Shown: positions 48,507-57,767, counted from the stretch's first letter. The stretch is 64,000 nt of DNA from Thermanaerothrix daxensis (GCF_001306145.1 NZ_LGKO01000004.1:124001-188000), one strand, 5' to 3'. Translations and numbers: made by a program. The notes: generated by a model not told the origin, from the sequence alone.

Positions 48507-49355
48507 ATGAGCGAGGATCGTTATGCCTATCCCGATTACCTGGTCGAAACGGCCTGGGTCGCCGAGCATCTCCAGGATCCCACAATCCGTTTGGTGGAAT
48601 CCAATGAAGACCCCTTGCTTTACGAAACCGGCCACATTCCTGGTGCCGTCAAAGTAGACTGGTTTACCATGCTCCAGCATCCTCTACGCCGGGATTTTAT
48701 TGACCAGGCTGAGTTTGAAGCCTTGTGCTCGCGACTGGGTATCCGCAATGACACGACCGTTGTTTTCTACGGAGATAAGCACAACTGGTTCGCCTGTTAT
48801 GCTTTCTGGCTTTTTGCATACTACGGACACGAGAACCTGAAAATTATGAACGGTGGACGTGCTAAATGGGTAGCAGAAGGACGACCCCTGACCCAGGAAG
48901 TTCCCACCTACCCTCCCACTCAGTACCGGGCAAAAGCCCCGGATGCTTCTATACGGGCTTTTCGAGATGAGGTCTTCCGCCACATGGAACAGAGACTCCC
49001 GTTAATTGACGTGCGCTCACCTCAGGAATATTCGGGAGAACTGCTCCACATGCCCGGCTACCCCCAAGAAGGCGCCCAGCGTGGCGGGCATATCCCGGGA
49101 GCGATTAACATTCCCTGGGCTCAAGCGGTAAACCCCAACGATAGCACCTTTAAGCCGCCTAGTGAATTACGCACTTTATTCGAAAGTCACGGTATTACCC
49201 CAGATAAGGAAGTCATCGCTTATTGCCGCATTGGCGAGCGATCCTCCCTTACCTGGTTTGTCCTTAAGTACCTCCTGGGCTACCCAAAGGTAAAAAATTA
49301 CGACGGCTCCTGGACCGAATGGGGCAACCTGGTCAATGCTCCCATTGAAAAGTAA
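48507..49355 (+). CDS. Two-domain sulfurtransferase (rhodanese / thiosulfate:cyanide type)
   Basis: The 282-residue enzyme has two rhodanese domains. The N-terminal one lacks the active cysteine, while the C-terminal one carries Cys240 in the loop CRIGERS, the six-residue loop pattern of thiosulfate sulfurtransferases. It would pass sulfane sulfur from thiosulfate to acceptors. The 3' end is followed within 8 bp by a SufE-like gene, so together they probably feed sulfur to Fe-S cluster or thio-cofactor assembly. GAGGTG precedes the ATG. Confidence 0.9.
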   Translation: MSEDRYAYPDYLVETAWVAEHLQDPTIRLVESNEDPLLYETGHIPGAVKVDWFTMLQHPLRRDFIDQAEFEALCSRLGIRNDTTVVFYGDKHNWFACYAFWLFAYYGHENLKIMNGGRAKWVAEGRPLTQEVPTYPPTQYRAKAPDASIRAFRDEVFRHMEQRLPLIDVRSPQEYSGELLHMPGYPQEGAQRGGHIPGAINIPWAQAVNPNDSTFKPPSELRTLFESHGITPDKEVIAYCRIGERSSLTWFVLKYLLGYPKVKNYDGSWTEWGNLVNAPIEK

Positions 49356-49362
49356 TGGCTTT

Positions 49363-49830
49363 ATGGAAATATCCACCTCAATCCCTCCACGTCTCTCCGA
49401 GATTCTTGATGACTTCCAGCTGAGCGATCGTCACGAAAAGATGGAACTCCTGCTCGATTTTTCCGGGCGCCTCCTCCCACTCCCTGAAGGGCTGGCCACC
49501 GCAAACGTTCAGCCCGAACCCGTTCCCGAATGCATGACGCCAGTGACGGTTACGATGCTCAATCAGGGTGGTCGTTTGCGTTTTTACTTTGACGTGCCCG
49601 CAGAAGCCCCCACCATCCGTGGTTACGCTGCCATCATCCAGCAGGGGCTGTGGGATGAGACACCCGAAACCATCCTCCAGATCCCCGATGACTTTTATCT
49701 AAGAATGGGGTTGCATCAGATCCTAACCCCACAGCGTCTTAACGGCCTCATTGCTATTGTGGCTCACGTCAAACGCCTGGCTGCACAGGTCCTGAACATG
49801 CCTGCCAATCCAAAGCCAACAATTTTGTAA
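49363..49830 (+). CDS. SufE-like cysteine desulfuration protein
   Basis: SufE accepts persulfide sulfur from SufS on a single cysteine. The 155-residue protein has the family start PPRLSEILDDF, the acceptor Cys57 in VPECMTPV (usually C-Q-S-x-V), a hydrophobic core ending IRGYAAIIQQGL, and the C-terminal LTPQRLNGLIAIVAHVK. It directly follows the rhodanese gene. No sufS or sufBCD genes lie in the window. Confidence 0.88.
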   Translation: MEISTSIPPRLSEILDDFQLSDRHEKMELLLDFSGRLLPLPEGLATANVQPEPVPECMTPVTVTMLNQGGRLRFYFDVPAEAPTIRGYAAIIQQGLWDETPETILQIPDDFYLRMGLHQILTPQRLNGLIAIVAHVKRLAAQVLNMPANPKPTIL

Positions 49831-49854
49831 AGACAGCCTCGCCCTTTTTGCACT

Positions 49855-49860
49855 TATAAT
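49855..49860 (+). promoter_or_regulatory. -10 element of the DUF3048 hybrid gene
   Basis: TATAAT lies about 20 bp before the ATG, with AAGGAGG in between. The -35 region is poor. Confidence 0.45.
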
Positions 49861-49879
49861 GTCTTTAAGGAGGCTCTCG

Positions 49880-51466
49880 ATGAATAAAGAGCGAGGCACT
49901 TTACTGTTGGTTTCGTTTATCCTGGTACTGGGGATCAGTCTGGGATCCATACCCCCTCACGTTTCGGCAGCAACCCCAACACCCCTTTCACCTGTCTATC
50001 CACTAGGACCCGATCAATCCCAGTTTCCGAGTGGATACAACCCCCTGACCGGACTGCCAGTCTCGGACCCATCCTGGCTCGATTTGCCCGCCGTGCTGGT
50101 CTCTCTTTCTAATTTTCCGCCCAGTGTACGCCCTCAGACAGGGCTTTCCTTCGCTTCTCAGGTCTATGAGATCTACATTACCGAGGGAATGACGCGCTTT
50201 CTAACTGTGTTCTACGGCGAACCACCCCGCCGACTGCCCACTCCCTCTGAACTCACTCCCCGCACCGAACCCCTGGGACTCTCTGGCATTTTGCTGGGCA
50301 ACCGGGTTTGGTGGGATGAAAACGCAGATGGACTGCAACAACCCTGGGAAGCCGGGCTTGGGGGTATTGAAGTACAACTTTTGGACAGCCAGGGCAACGT
50401 ACTTCAAACTGCCCGAACGGATGGTAACGGGTATTATGCCTTCTCACCCCTGAGCGGCAACCCATATCGCTTGCGCATTCAACTGCCTGAGGGTTTCACG
50501 CTGACGCGTGCACATGCTGGTGACGAAGTAGAAGATAGTGATGCCGATCCGCGTACTGGGCAGACCGAATTATTTGAGTTCATAACCTCGGACTTGACCC
50601 GAGACTTTGGCCTACTCTGGCAGCCCCCTGCGGTTTCTACCCCCAGCGGAAGTACCGCCGGTGATTCTAGCCTGCGTGGAATTGAGCAGCCCCAGGATGC
50701 CGGTCTTGCGGGGGTTCGTTCCGGGCGCGAAGCCTATGTGCCCATCGTTAATGCGTTCCCCAGTGGGTGTCTGGTTGCGGCTAGCAAATCGGCAGACGTC
50801 AATCTCCGCATTTGTCGCAATGTGTTCGGCATAAATGCCCAGGATATTAACAGCGCGGGACTCACTACAGCCCAAATGCGCGCCCTCGCAGAAGCCAACC
50901 GCAATCCCCAATTCCCTCCCAATTATTCCGGGAACCTCTTTGATCCCATTCCACCCGCAGGTGGTCAACCAGCCACACAACTTAATGTATTTTATGCTTA
51001 CCTCAATCAAGCCCAGTGGGTTTATGACGAAAGCGCTCAGGCTTATTGGCGCTATCAGGATTATGGAACAGAAAATCGAGTTGGCCAGTTTACCCCAGCT
51101 ACCGACCGTCTCACCCAACGCCCTCTGATTTTTGAAAACATTGTTATTCTGTTTGTTGAACACACTGCTCGTCGTCCTACCATCATTGACTTGAACATGG
51201 GGCCAGGCAGTAAAGGGCGAGCCATTGTCTTCCGCAACGGTCAGGTTTACACCAATCTGATCTGGAGCATGGTAGGGGAGGAGTACGAAAAGAAAACCGG
51301 ATTGGCCCGCCCGGTCCGCTTGCGCTATCTTGATGGACGACCTTTCCCGCTGGCCCCCGGACAAACCTGGTTCCATGTCGCTACCCCAGGCTCAACAGTT
51401 CGCCAAGATTCAACTCGGCCCGACCTCTGGAAATTCCGCTATTACCCACCTGTTGGGGCCAAATGA
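49880..51466 (+). CDS. Secreted DUF3048 protein with an inserted SdrD-B-like domain
   Basis: The 528-residue protein has a signal peptide (cleavage near VSAATP) and the DUF3048 (YerB-like) N-terminal module with YNPLTGLPV and RPQTGLSFASQVYEIYITEG. At about residue 136 it is interrupted by a 110-residue segment (GNRVWWDENADG, then GIEVQLLD, DGNGYYAF, DADPRTG) that matches the SdrD B-type Ig-like repeat of surface adhesins, and DUF3048 resumes after about 250 to the C-terminus. DUF3048 has no known function. The ATG was chosen because of AAGGAGG. A strong terminator follows. Confidence 0.82.
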   Translation: MNKERGTLLLVSFILVLGISLGSIPPHVSAATPTPLSPVYPLGPDQSQFPSGYNPLTGLPVSDPSWLDLPAVLVSLSNFPPSVRPQTGLSFASQVYEIYITEGMTRFLTVFYGEPPRRLPTPSELTPRTEPLGLSGILLGNRVWWDENADGLQQPWEAGLGGIEVQLLDSQGNVLQTARTDGNGYYAFSPLSGNPYRLRIQLPEGFTLTRAHAGDEVEDSDADPRTGQTELFEFITSDLTRDFGLLWQPPAVSTPSGSTAGDSSLRGIEQPQDAGLAGVRSGREAYVPIVNAFPSGCLVAASKSADVNLRICRNVFGINAQDINSAGLTTAQMRALAEANRNPQFPPNYSGNLFDPIPPAGGQPATQLNVFYAYLNQAQWVYDESAQAYWRYQDYGTENRVGQFTPATDRLTQRPLIFENIVILFVEHTARRPTIIDLNMGPGSKGRAIVFRNGQVYTNLIWSMVGEEYEKKTGLARPVRLRYLDGRPFPLAPGQTWFHVATPGSTVRQDSTRPDLWKFRYYPPVGAK

Positions 51467-51496
51467 CCCTCCGCAATCTCAAAACCAGCACAGAAC

Positions 51497-51528
51497 AAAA
51501 AGCACCAGTCCTTGACTGGTGCTTTTTT
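51497..51528 (+). terminator. Strong intrinsic terminator
   Basis: AAAAAGCACCAGTC-CTT-GACTGGTGCTTTTTT: a perfect stem with a three-base loop and six T residues, about 30 bp after the DUF3048 gene. Confidence 0.92.
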
Positions 51529-51624
51529 CACCCCTGGTATGGTTACCTTCTCATCCACCTGAGGGATTTGCATTTATCCCTGGCTTATTAAAATTTGAGG
51601 TAAATAGGCTATGGAGGAGGCCTC

Positions 51625-52143
51625 ATGAAACGCTGGTATTGGCTGTCTGGCTTGGTGGCTCTGGTGGTTACCCTTGGCATTATTCTTATCCGTTTCATCT
51701 TTACCGCCTCCCCCTCAGTGCCCTCGATCCAAGTCGAAAACGCATGGGCACGTCCGACAGAAGCAATGCTAACATCTTCTTCGAGCCACGATTCCCACAG
51801 TATGAACCCACAAGCCGAATCCACAGAAACGACATCAACAGCGGTTTACATGGTAATCCGCAATTTGGGACGTACCCCGGATCGCCTGGTTGAAGTCAGT
51901 ACTGATATGGCAGCCAAATCTGAAATTCACCAGACCGTGAGGAGCGGTGATATGATGCAAATGCAACCCATCAGCGCGCTGGAAATCCCACCTCAAGGTG
52001 AAGTACGCTTGGAACCAGGTGGGTACCACATCATGTTGATGGGGCTAAGGCAGTCTCTCAGGGTTGGCGATTCCCTGATTTTGACTCTAAATTTTGAAAA
52101 AAGCGGTCGAGTCGAGGTAAAGGTTACAGTACGTCAGCCCTGA
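51625..52143 (+). CDS. Membrane-anchored PCuAC-type copper chaperone
   Basis: The 172-residue protein has one N-terminal membrane helix (about 5-25) and an extracytoplasmic PCu(A)C domain. Copper-binding residues of the family are visible: His102, methionines near 110-113, and His135-x-Met137 (YHIMLMGL). A histidine/methionine-rich stretch near 55-60 (SSHDSHSM) may bind extra metal. Such chaperones deliver Cu(I) to the CuA site of cytochrome oxidase or to other copper enzymes; none is nearby. GGAGG precedes the ATG. The 3' end overlaps the convergent aldehyde oxidoreductase gene by 20 bp. Confidence 0.87.
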   Translation: MKRWYWLSGLVALVVTLGIILIRFIFTASPSVPSIQVENAWARPTEAMLTSSSSHDSHSMNPQAESTETTSTAVYMVIRNLGRTPDRLVEVSTDMAAKSEIHQTVRSGDMMQMQPISALEIPPQGEVRLEPGGYHIMLMGLRQSLRVGDSLILTLNFEKSGRVEVKVTVRQP

Positions 52144-53962
52144 GCACAAAATCTAAACCCAGCGACCTCAATTTTTCCGGGGTAGGCCAGCCGGTTGTGC
52201 GATCCCAGCCGCTAACAACATAGTACTCGCTCAATAACTTCTCCACATCGGGCACATATCCCTGTTGCCCCCCCTCTGGCAAAGGTTGGAGCAAGAGGCG
52301 TGGCAACTTCTCATACTCAGGTCTCAAACCCAGACGCAAATTGATGAGGCGCTTCATATTCCAACCCCGCTCTCCAGCGCGGAGCATGGTTTCCACGTCC
52401 CAATCCAATCCCAAAGCCGCATTCAACAATTCGCAGATTGTCATTGGCGAAACCACTGCAAAATAACAGGTGACCAGGCTGTTGCAGACCGTTCGCCAGT
52501 GCTGGTGGCGCGCCACCAACCCGGCTTTTCCTTCATCCCGGAAGCGCTCCGGGAGTGAAATTCCAATTTCCTCCAGGGTTCCTCCCATTTCGACCTGGAA
52601 GAAATCGCTTTGATTATGACATGCGCCTCTAGGCGAGGTCAGGTAAGATAGGGTTTGTCCGCTAAATGCACGTGGATCGTGCATGGGAACTTCCAGTCCA
52701 TTGACCTCGACGGCTAATTCTGGCATGCCAAAATGGGCCGCTAGGGCTCGCGTCCCCTGAGCCAGCAAGGCACCAAATCCCTCACGCCGGGCCATTTTCT
52801 CCAAAAGCACAAAACACGGCGAAGGATCACCCCAACGTAACGTCCATCCTTCGGTCTCTTTTTCGGTTATAACCCCTCTCTCAAACAGGAGGTAAGCCAG
52901 TGCTAACGTATTGCCCGCTGAAATCGAATCCAACCCTAACCGATCACATACCTCCCCCAGCGCAGTAATCGCCGCCAGGTCATCCACCAACAACTGCGAG
53001 CCGAACGAACAAATGGTCTCATACTCCGGCCCTTTCGTCTTCCCTTTGGTTGCATAGGGACCTTGAACAATCTCCACTTCTCGCCCACACGCAATGACAC
53101 ACCCCTGACAGGCCTTGGTACCGGTCAGAATGGTTTCAGCCATGGTCGAACCGCTAATACTCGCAGCCCCCTCAAATGTGGCTTGCGTCCAGTATTTTTG
53201 GGGCATATCCCCAAGAAATTGAAGATACTCAGCAGCCCCTGAAGTTCCTGTTGCCCTCAATACAGCGGTCATGTTCTGCTCAAGCAGGCTTTTATTCGAG
53301 GCTACACGCAATTTTGCGTACTCATCCCCTCGTGCAAGGGGGATTTTTCCGGTTCCACGCACCACAATTGCCTTGAGATTCTTGGCGCCCATCAGAGCCC
53401 CCATGCCGGTACGTGCTGCCAGTCGCCCATGATCTGAGAGAATGCCCGCCATCGGCACCCTATTCTCCCCGGCTAAGCCAATACAGGCAACCCGCGCTCG
53501 CGGTTCCCCCACTTCTTCCCGCAATAGGGCCTGGGTCGCATACGTGTCTGCTTGTCCCCAAACATGTCTGGCTGACCGAAGGGTCACGTTTTCGTCATGG
53601 ATATATAAATAAGCGGGTTCCGGCGCCCTTCCGATAATCCATAGCACGTCTATACCGGCCTGGCGCAATTCGGGTCCCACAAATCCCCCTATGTTCGATT
53701 CCCCCCATAAACCGGTTTGGGGAGAGCGCCCGCAAATGGTAAACCGCCCGGTGGTTGGGCCTCCCGTTCCGGTCATCGGTCCGGTGATAAAGATTAAAGG
53801 ATTGTCAGGATGTAACGGATTATGCTGAGGATTTAGAGCATCCCAGAGCAAACGGGATGCCAGACTACTGCCACCGATAAACCCTTCCACATAGTCGCGG
53901 GGCAGCATGGAGAAGGCCACATCCCCACGGCTCAAGTCCACCTTAAGCATTCGGCCGTACAT
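52124..53962 (-). CDS. Tungsten-dependent aldehyde:ferredoxin oxidoreductase family enzyme
   Basis: AOR enzymes oxidise aldehydes to acids, or reduce acids, with a W-bispterin cofactor and ferredoxin. The 612-residue protein has the AOR N-terminal domain (GRMLKVDLSRGDV, ITGPMTGTG), the cofactor-binding segment near 160-200 (LSDHGRLAARTGMGALMG) and the [4Fe-4S] cysteines C285-x2-C288-x3-C292 with a fourth near 493-499. It is 16 bp downstream of an iron-type alcohol dehydrogenase gene, so together they can interconvert alcohol, aldehyde and acid. The adjacent SCP2 gene hints at hydrophobic substrates. No pterin-synthesis or W-transport genes are in the window. Confidence 0.9.
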   Translation of the reverse strand: MYGRMLKVDLSRGDVAFSMLPRDYVEGFIGGSSLASRLLWDALNPQHNPLHPDNPLIFITGPMTGTGGPTTGRFTICGRSPQTGLWGESNIGGFVGPELRQAGIDVLWIIGRAPEPAYLYIHDENVTLRSARHVWGQADTYATQALLREEVGEPRARVACIGLAGENRVPMAGILSDHGRLAARTGMGALMGAKNLKAIVVRGTGKIPLARGDEYAKLRVASNKSLLEQNMTAVLRATGTSGAAEYLQFLGDMPQKYWTQATFEGAASISGSTMAETILTGTKACQGCVIACGREVEIVQGPYATKGKTKGPEYETICSFGSQLLVDDLAAITALGEVCDRLGLDSISAGNTLALAYLLFERGVITEKETEGWTLRWGDPSPCFVLLEKMARREGFGALLAQGTRALAAHFGMPELAVEVNGLEVPMHDPRAFSGQTLSYLTSPRGACHNQSDFFQVEMGGTLEEIGISLPERFRDEGKAGLVARHQHWRTVCNSLVTCYFAVVSPMTICELLNAALGLDWDVETMLRAGERGWNMKRLINLRLGLRPEYEKLPRLLLQPLPEGGQQGYVPDVEKLLSEYYVVSGWDRTTGWPTPEKLRSLGLDFVLRADVL

Positions 53963-53978
53963 GATGCAATCTCCCCGA

Positions 53979-55148
53979 TCAAAGATCTATCTCACCCGAA
54001 TAGATTTGCCAGAAGATAGTTTGCATTTCAGATTCATCCGGAATGCGCGGGCTCATAATGGTTTGAGTATCGTTCATGGCATGAGCAACCAGCCATTCCA
54101 TTTCACGTGCCAGATCGTCACGCGAGATGCCTGCCTCGGCCAGGGTCACCGGCTGATCCACCTGTTTCATCAGATCCCAGACTGCCCTTAACAAGGATTG
54201 AGCAGCGGTTTGCTCGTTCCCCGCCGGCAACCCAAGGTAAGCAGCCAGCTCCGCATAACGAGTAGAGCCCGGCTCACCGCTAGCACAATAAGCGATTGTG
54301 TATGGCAATGCCAGAGCAACAGCCCGCCCGTGAGGAATGTGGAAAATGGCGCCTAGTGCATGCCCCATGCCATGCGCCAGGGCTGCCATTGCGTTACCAA
54401 ACCCCAGTCCGGCAATGGTAGCCGCAAAATGCATATGAGCACGCGCTTCGGCATCCTCCCGCCCATAGCGGTAAGCGCGAGGAAGGTATTCAAAGACCAA
54501 TTTCGCTGCTTTCAAACACAATCCATCCGTAAAATCATTGTGATAGGTGCTGGTAAAACCCTCAATTGCATGAGTCAACGCATCCAAACCCGTATCGGCC
54601 GTGAGACGGGGGGGCAAATCCAGCACCAGTGCTGGGTCCACAATCGCAATATCCGCAATGGCCTCGCGACTTCCCAGTCCCAATTTACGCCGTTCTGCCC
54701 GATTGGTTAACACAATGGCCCAAGTCACCTCAGAGCCAGTACCACTGGTTGTGGGTATGGCCACAAAACGTGCCCTCTCCCGCAGGTTGAAGCGCTCAAT
54801 TGGGTTAATGGCTTCGGGTTCCAGATCCGGCCGAGCATAGAGGATCCACATGGCTTTGGCAGCATCAATGACAGACCCACCTCCCAAAGCCACAATCCAA
54901 TCCGGTTGATGTTCTAGGAGGAATCGTGCCCCGGCTTGGACTTGCTCCAGACTTGGCTCTGGCTCGACGTGATCATAACAAACCACCTGCAAGCCCGCCT
55001 GCTGAAGGTTTTGAATCACACGTGCGGCAAACCCTAACCGAACCAACGTATCATCGGTAATCAAGGCCGCACGATGTCCCTCTAATGTAGTCAAGTGAGA
55101 GAGCGCATCCTCACCATATACAATGAGCGGAGAAGAGAAATACCACAT
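53979..55148 (-). CDS. Iron-containing (type III) alcohol dehydrogenase
   Basis: The 389-residue enzyme shows the NAD(P)-binding GGGSVIDAAKA, the GTGSEVTWA segment and the metal-binding histidines in GLDALTHAIEGF and MAHGMGHALGA. It would oxidise alcohols to aldehydes, or the reverse, feeding the AOR encoded 16 bp downstream. AAGCGAGGGAGGC lies upstream of the ATG. The gap to the preceding SCP2 gene is only 59 bp. The substrate is not identifiable. Confidence 0.9.
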   Translation of the reverse strand: MWYFSSPLIVYGEDALSHLTTLEGHRAALITDDTLVRLGFAARVIQNLQQAGLQVVCYDHVEPEPSLEQVQAGARFLLEHQPDWIVALGGGSVIDAAKAMWILYARPDLEPEAINPIERFNLRERARFVAIPTTSGTGSEVTWAIVLTNRAERRKLGLGSREAIADIAIVDPALVLDLPPRLTADTGLDALTHAIEGFTSTYHNDFTDGLCLKAAKLVFEYLPRAYRYGREDAEARAHMHFAATIAGLGFGNAMAALAHGMGHALGAIFHIPHGRAVALALPYTIAYCASGEPGSTRYAELAAYLGLPAGNEQTAAQSLLRAVWDLMKQVDQPVTLAEAGISRDDLAREMEWLVAHAMNDTQTIMSPRIPDESEMQTIFWQIYSGEIDL

Positions 55149-55207
55149 GCAAGCCTCCCTGAAACGACAGTTTTGGGGTTTCTCAAGTGATTAGCGTCTT
55201 TGAGGGG

Positions 55208-55618
55208 TTACACCGGAAAAATGGTGGGAATGCGCGTGCACGACTCGACCAGTTCCTTGGCGGCACGGACGTTCTTCATCACCATAGCCATGTTCCCTCG
55301 CAAGCGTAGTTGCCCAGTCATCATCGCCTGAATGGGATCTAATTGACGTGTCATCACTTTCTTCCAAGTCTGCACGGGCCCACTTAACCAAAAAGCCGGT
55401 TGGCGAGCCTCCGGGTCTTTAACCTCATAGGCTTCACGACACTTGCCATGCCACAGGTCCATATACAGTATCACCGTGTGATCCAGACTGCCACCGGGTT
55501 CAATGACAAAATAAAAATCCCCTTCCCAATTCTTTGCTGCCTCTTCATAAGCCTGGCTTTGGTTCAGATCCTCCATCATGGCCTTAATCCAGGCATCACT
55601 GGGAAACGGAATACTCAT
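55208..55618 (-). CDS. SCP2 sterol-binding/lipid-transfer domain protein
   Basis: The 136-residue protein matches the SCP2 fold: a mixed alpha/beta start (NWEGDFYFVIEPGGSLD), a central DLWHGKCREAYEV, and the C-terminal LDPIQAMMTGQLRLRGNMAM pattern typical of the bacterial SCP2 group. It forms the first gene of an operon with the alcohol and aldehyde dehydrogenases, suggesting that the substrate is a hydrophobic alcohol or acyl compound. AGGAGGCTGTC precedes the ATG and a TATAAT (minus strand, 55659-55654) is a likely -10. Confidence 0.8.
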   Translation of the reverse strand: MSIPFPSDAWIKAMMEDLNQSQAYEEAAKNWEGDFYFVIEPGGSLDHTVILYMDLWHGKCREAYEVKDPEARQPAFWLSGPVQTWKKVMTRQLDPIQAMMTGQLRLRGNMAMVMKNVRAAKELVESCTRIPTIFPV

Positions 55619-55653
55619 GACAGCCTCCTGGGCGTGAAATGGGTTTGTAAACT

Positions 55654-55659
55654 ATTATA
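55654..55659 (-). promoter_or_regulatory. -10 element of the SCP2-adh-aor operon
   Basis: On the minus strand GAATTATATAATAG contains a TATAAT about 35 bp before the SCP2 start. The -35 is weak (TTTGCG). Confidence 0.5.
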
Positions 55660-55741
55660 TAATTCCTCTCCCCTCCGCAAACCCAAACGCCTCACCTTTT
55701 AGAGAGTTTTTTCGATGAGTGCTTAAATCTTCCCTAAAAGA

Positions 55742-55766
55742 AACACCCGGCGGTGAGCCGGGTGTT
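55742..55766 (-). terminator. Terminator of the ptsH-ptsI operon
   Basis: AACACCCGGC and GCCGGGTGTT form a ten-pair stem with a five-base loop; the minus strand continues TTCTTTTAGGG. It is 11 bp after the ptsI stop. Confidence 0.82.
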
Positions 55767-55776
55767 GGGTACATTC

Positions 55777-57501
55777 TCAAGAAAGGACAAGGAACGGCAA
55801 GCGCTCTCGCACCCGTTCTTTGACTGCCTGAGCGCTCTCCAATTTTAAAACCTCCCGGGCCAGTTCCTGGCATTGAGGCAGGCTTAGCGAGCGGATGATT
55901 TGCTTGGCTAACGGGATAGCACTGGGGTTCATGCTGAACTCATCCAATCCCAGGCCCAGAAGAATCGGAATCCCCAGGGGTTCACCCGCTAATTCGCCAC
56001 ATAACCCCACCCACTTCCCGTGACGATGGGCCGCCTGAATAACCTGCCCAATCAGAATTAAGACGGCAGGTGAAAAGGCGCTGATCAGATCTGCCAGTTG
56101 CGCATTGGCACGATCCGCTGCCAACGTGTACTGGGTCAGATCATTGGTACCGATGGAAAAGAAATCCACCTCACGAGCAAAGTGCTCGGCCATCACCGCC
56201 GCGGAAGGCACCTCCACCATGATTCCAATTTCAATGCTTTCAGCCACGGGCTTACCATCGCGGTGTAACTCCTCCCGGCATTCCTCCACAATGCGCTTGG
56301 CTGCCCGAACCTCATCCAGTGTCGCAATCATTGGGAACATGAGCTTCAGATTATATCCCACACCCGCACGCAATGCTGCCCGGATCTGGGGACGAAAGAG
56401 TTCCGGATGCGCCAAACACAGGCGGATTCCGCGTACTCCCAAGAAGGGATTTTCCTCCTTGGGGAGTTCCATGTAAGCCAGCTCTTTATCGCCACCGATA
56501 TCGAGCGTCCGCAACACAACTGGTTGTTGGCCAAACGCCTCTAAAATGGCGCGGTAGGCCTGATACTGTTCTTCTTCATCCGGGAGAGTGGAGCGTTCTA
56601 AATATAGAAACTCAGTTCGAAGCAATCCCACCCCTTCTGCGCCATGCTCCAGAGCAATACGTGCCCCTTCCACATTCCCAATATTGGCAACGACCTCCAC
56701 CCGATGCCCATCTAATGTCACTGCCGGTTCTTTACAATGCGCAAAGGCTTCCTGCCGCAAACGGGCCAAGGCTTCCCGGCGCTGTATGAAGGTGATTTGA
56801 GTCGGCTCATCAGGTTCAACGATCAACAGCCCTTGCACCCCATCCACAATCACCTGTGTGCCACTCGGAATTTCAAGCACTTCGGGCCCCGCCGCTACCA
56901 CCGCCGGCAGACCCAAACTGCGGGCAAGAATGGCTGTGTGCGAGGTCTCACCACCCCCAGCAGTACAGAATCCCAGCACCATGGATTTATCCAGGCTTAC
57001 CGTATCCGAGGGACTTAGATCCTGGGCCAACACCACCACTGACTGGGTCAATTGCACGGGCTCCTCAGTAATACCTTTCAGAATGCGCAAAACCCGCCGT
57101 CCCACATCACGAATATCGGCTGCGCGGGCGCGAAAATACTCACTTTCCATTTCTTCCAGAATGGATGCAAATCGCTCAACCGTGCTCCACCAGGCAGCCT
57201 CAGCATTCAAACGCTGATCGCGAATGGCTGCCTGGGTCTCTCCCAGGAGTTCCGGATCACGCAACATTTCCAACTGGGCTTCAAAAATAGCCGCCTGATC
57301 TGCGCCGGCCTCCCGGCGTGCCTTTTCATGCACCAACCGCAACTGCCCCTCTGCCATTTCAAGGGCCTGGAAGAACCGAGCAAATTCGGCGTCCACATCG
57401 TGCACGGTGCGTGCCTCCACATGCAGGTCCATCCGCTGGAAGCGATAGGCGGGCCCAATGGCAATTCCCGGCGAGGCGCCAATCCCCTGAATGGTTTTCA
57501 T
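55777..57501 (-). CDS. ptsI: PTS enzyme I (phosphoenolpyruvate-protein phosphotransferase)
   Basis: Enzyme I takes phosphate from PEP onto its active-site His and passes it to HPr. The 574-residue protein has the N-terminal HPr-binding domain, the phospho-His188 in GGGETSHTAILA, and the PEP-binding domain with LRTEFLYLER, the RTLDIGGDK motif and the SIGTNDLTQY signature near 440-455. Its start overlaps the HPr stop by four bases. No EII permease, dihydroxyacetone kinase or HPr kinase gene lies in the window, so its sugar target is unknown. Confidence 0.94.
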   Translation of the reverse strand: MKTIQGIGASPGIAIGPAYRFQRMDLHVEARTVHDVDAEFARFFQALEMAEGQLRLVHEKARREAGADQAAIFEAQLEMLRDPELLGETQAAIRDQRLNAEAAWWSTVERFASILEEMESEYFRARAADIRDVGRRVLRILKGITEEPVQLTQSVVVLAQDLSPSDTVSLDKSMVLGFCTAGGGETSHTAILARSLGLPAVVAAGPEVLEIPSGTQVIVDGVQGLLIVEPDEPTQITFIQRREALARLRQEAFAHCKEPAVTLDGHRVEVVANIGNVEGARIALEHGAEGVGLLRTEFLYLERSTLPDEEEQYQAYRAILEAFGQQPVVLRTLDIGGDKELAYMELPKEENPFLGVRGIRLCLAHPELFRPQIRAALRAGVGYNLKLMFPMIATLDEVRAAKRIVEECREELHRDGKPVAESIEIGIMVEVPSAAVMAEHFAREVDFFSIGTNDLTQYTLAADRANAQLADLISAFSPAVLILIGQVIQAAHRHGKWVGLCGELAGEPLGIPILLGLGLDEFSMNPSAIPLAKQIIRSLSLPQCQELAREVLKLESAQAVKERVRERLPFLVLS

Positions 57502-57767
57502 TCGGCCTCCCCAAAATTTGACTCAATTAGACTGATCAGCGCCTGCACGGCCTCTTCCGCATCTTCGCCTTCAGCCTGAAGGACCAATTCCGCTCCTTGA
57601 TCGGCCCCTAGCGTCAAGACACTAAGAATGCTTTTGGCATTTGCCTTGCGTTCACCGTGAATGGCTGTGATCGCGCTCTTAAACTTGTTAGCCGTCTGAA
57701 CAAACAAGGAAGCCGGACGAGCATGCAGACCAACTTTATTTTTGATCAACACTTTTGCTTCAACCAT
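57498..57767 (-). CDS. ptsH: Phosphocarrier protein HPr
   Basis: The 89-residue HPr carries phosphate on His15 (GLHARPAS). It also keeps Ser46 in the KSILSVLTLG regulatory motif, the site phosphorylated by HPr kinase in Gram-positive bacteria, so it may have catabolite-control functions. GAGGTGAGG lies upstream of the ATG. The gene is immediately before and coupled to ptsI. Confidence 0.95.
   Translation of the reverse strand: MVEAKVLIKNKVGLHARPASLFVQTANKFKSAITAIHGERKANAKSILSVLTLGADQGAELVLQAEGEDAEEAVQALISLIESNFGEAE

Noticed and set aside
50612-51376. 254-codon frame on the minus strand opposite the DUF3048 gene
   Set aside because: Antisense to a protein with good domain evidence; its composition looks like a reversed coding strand and it has no family resemblance.
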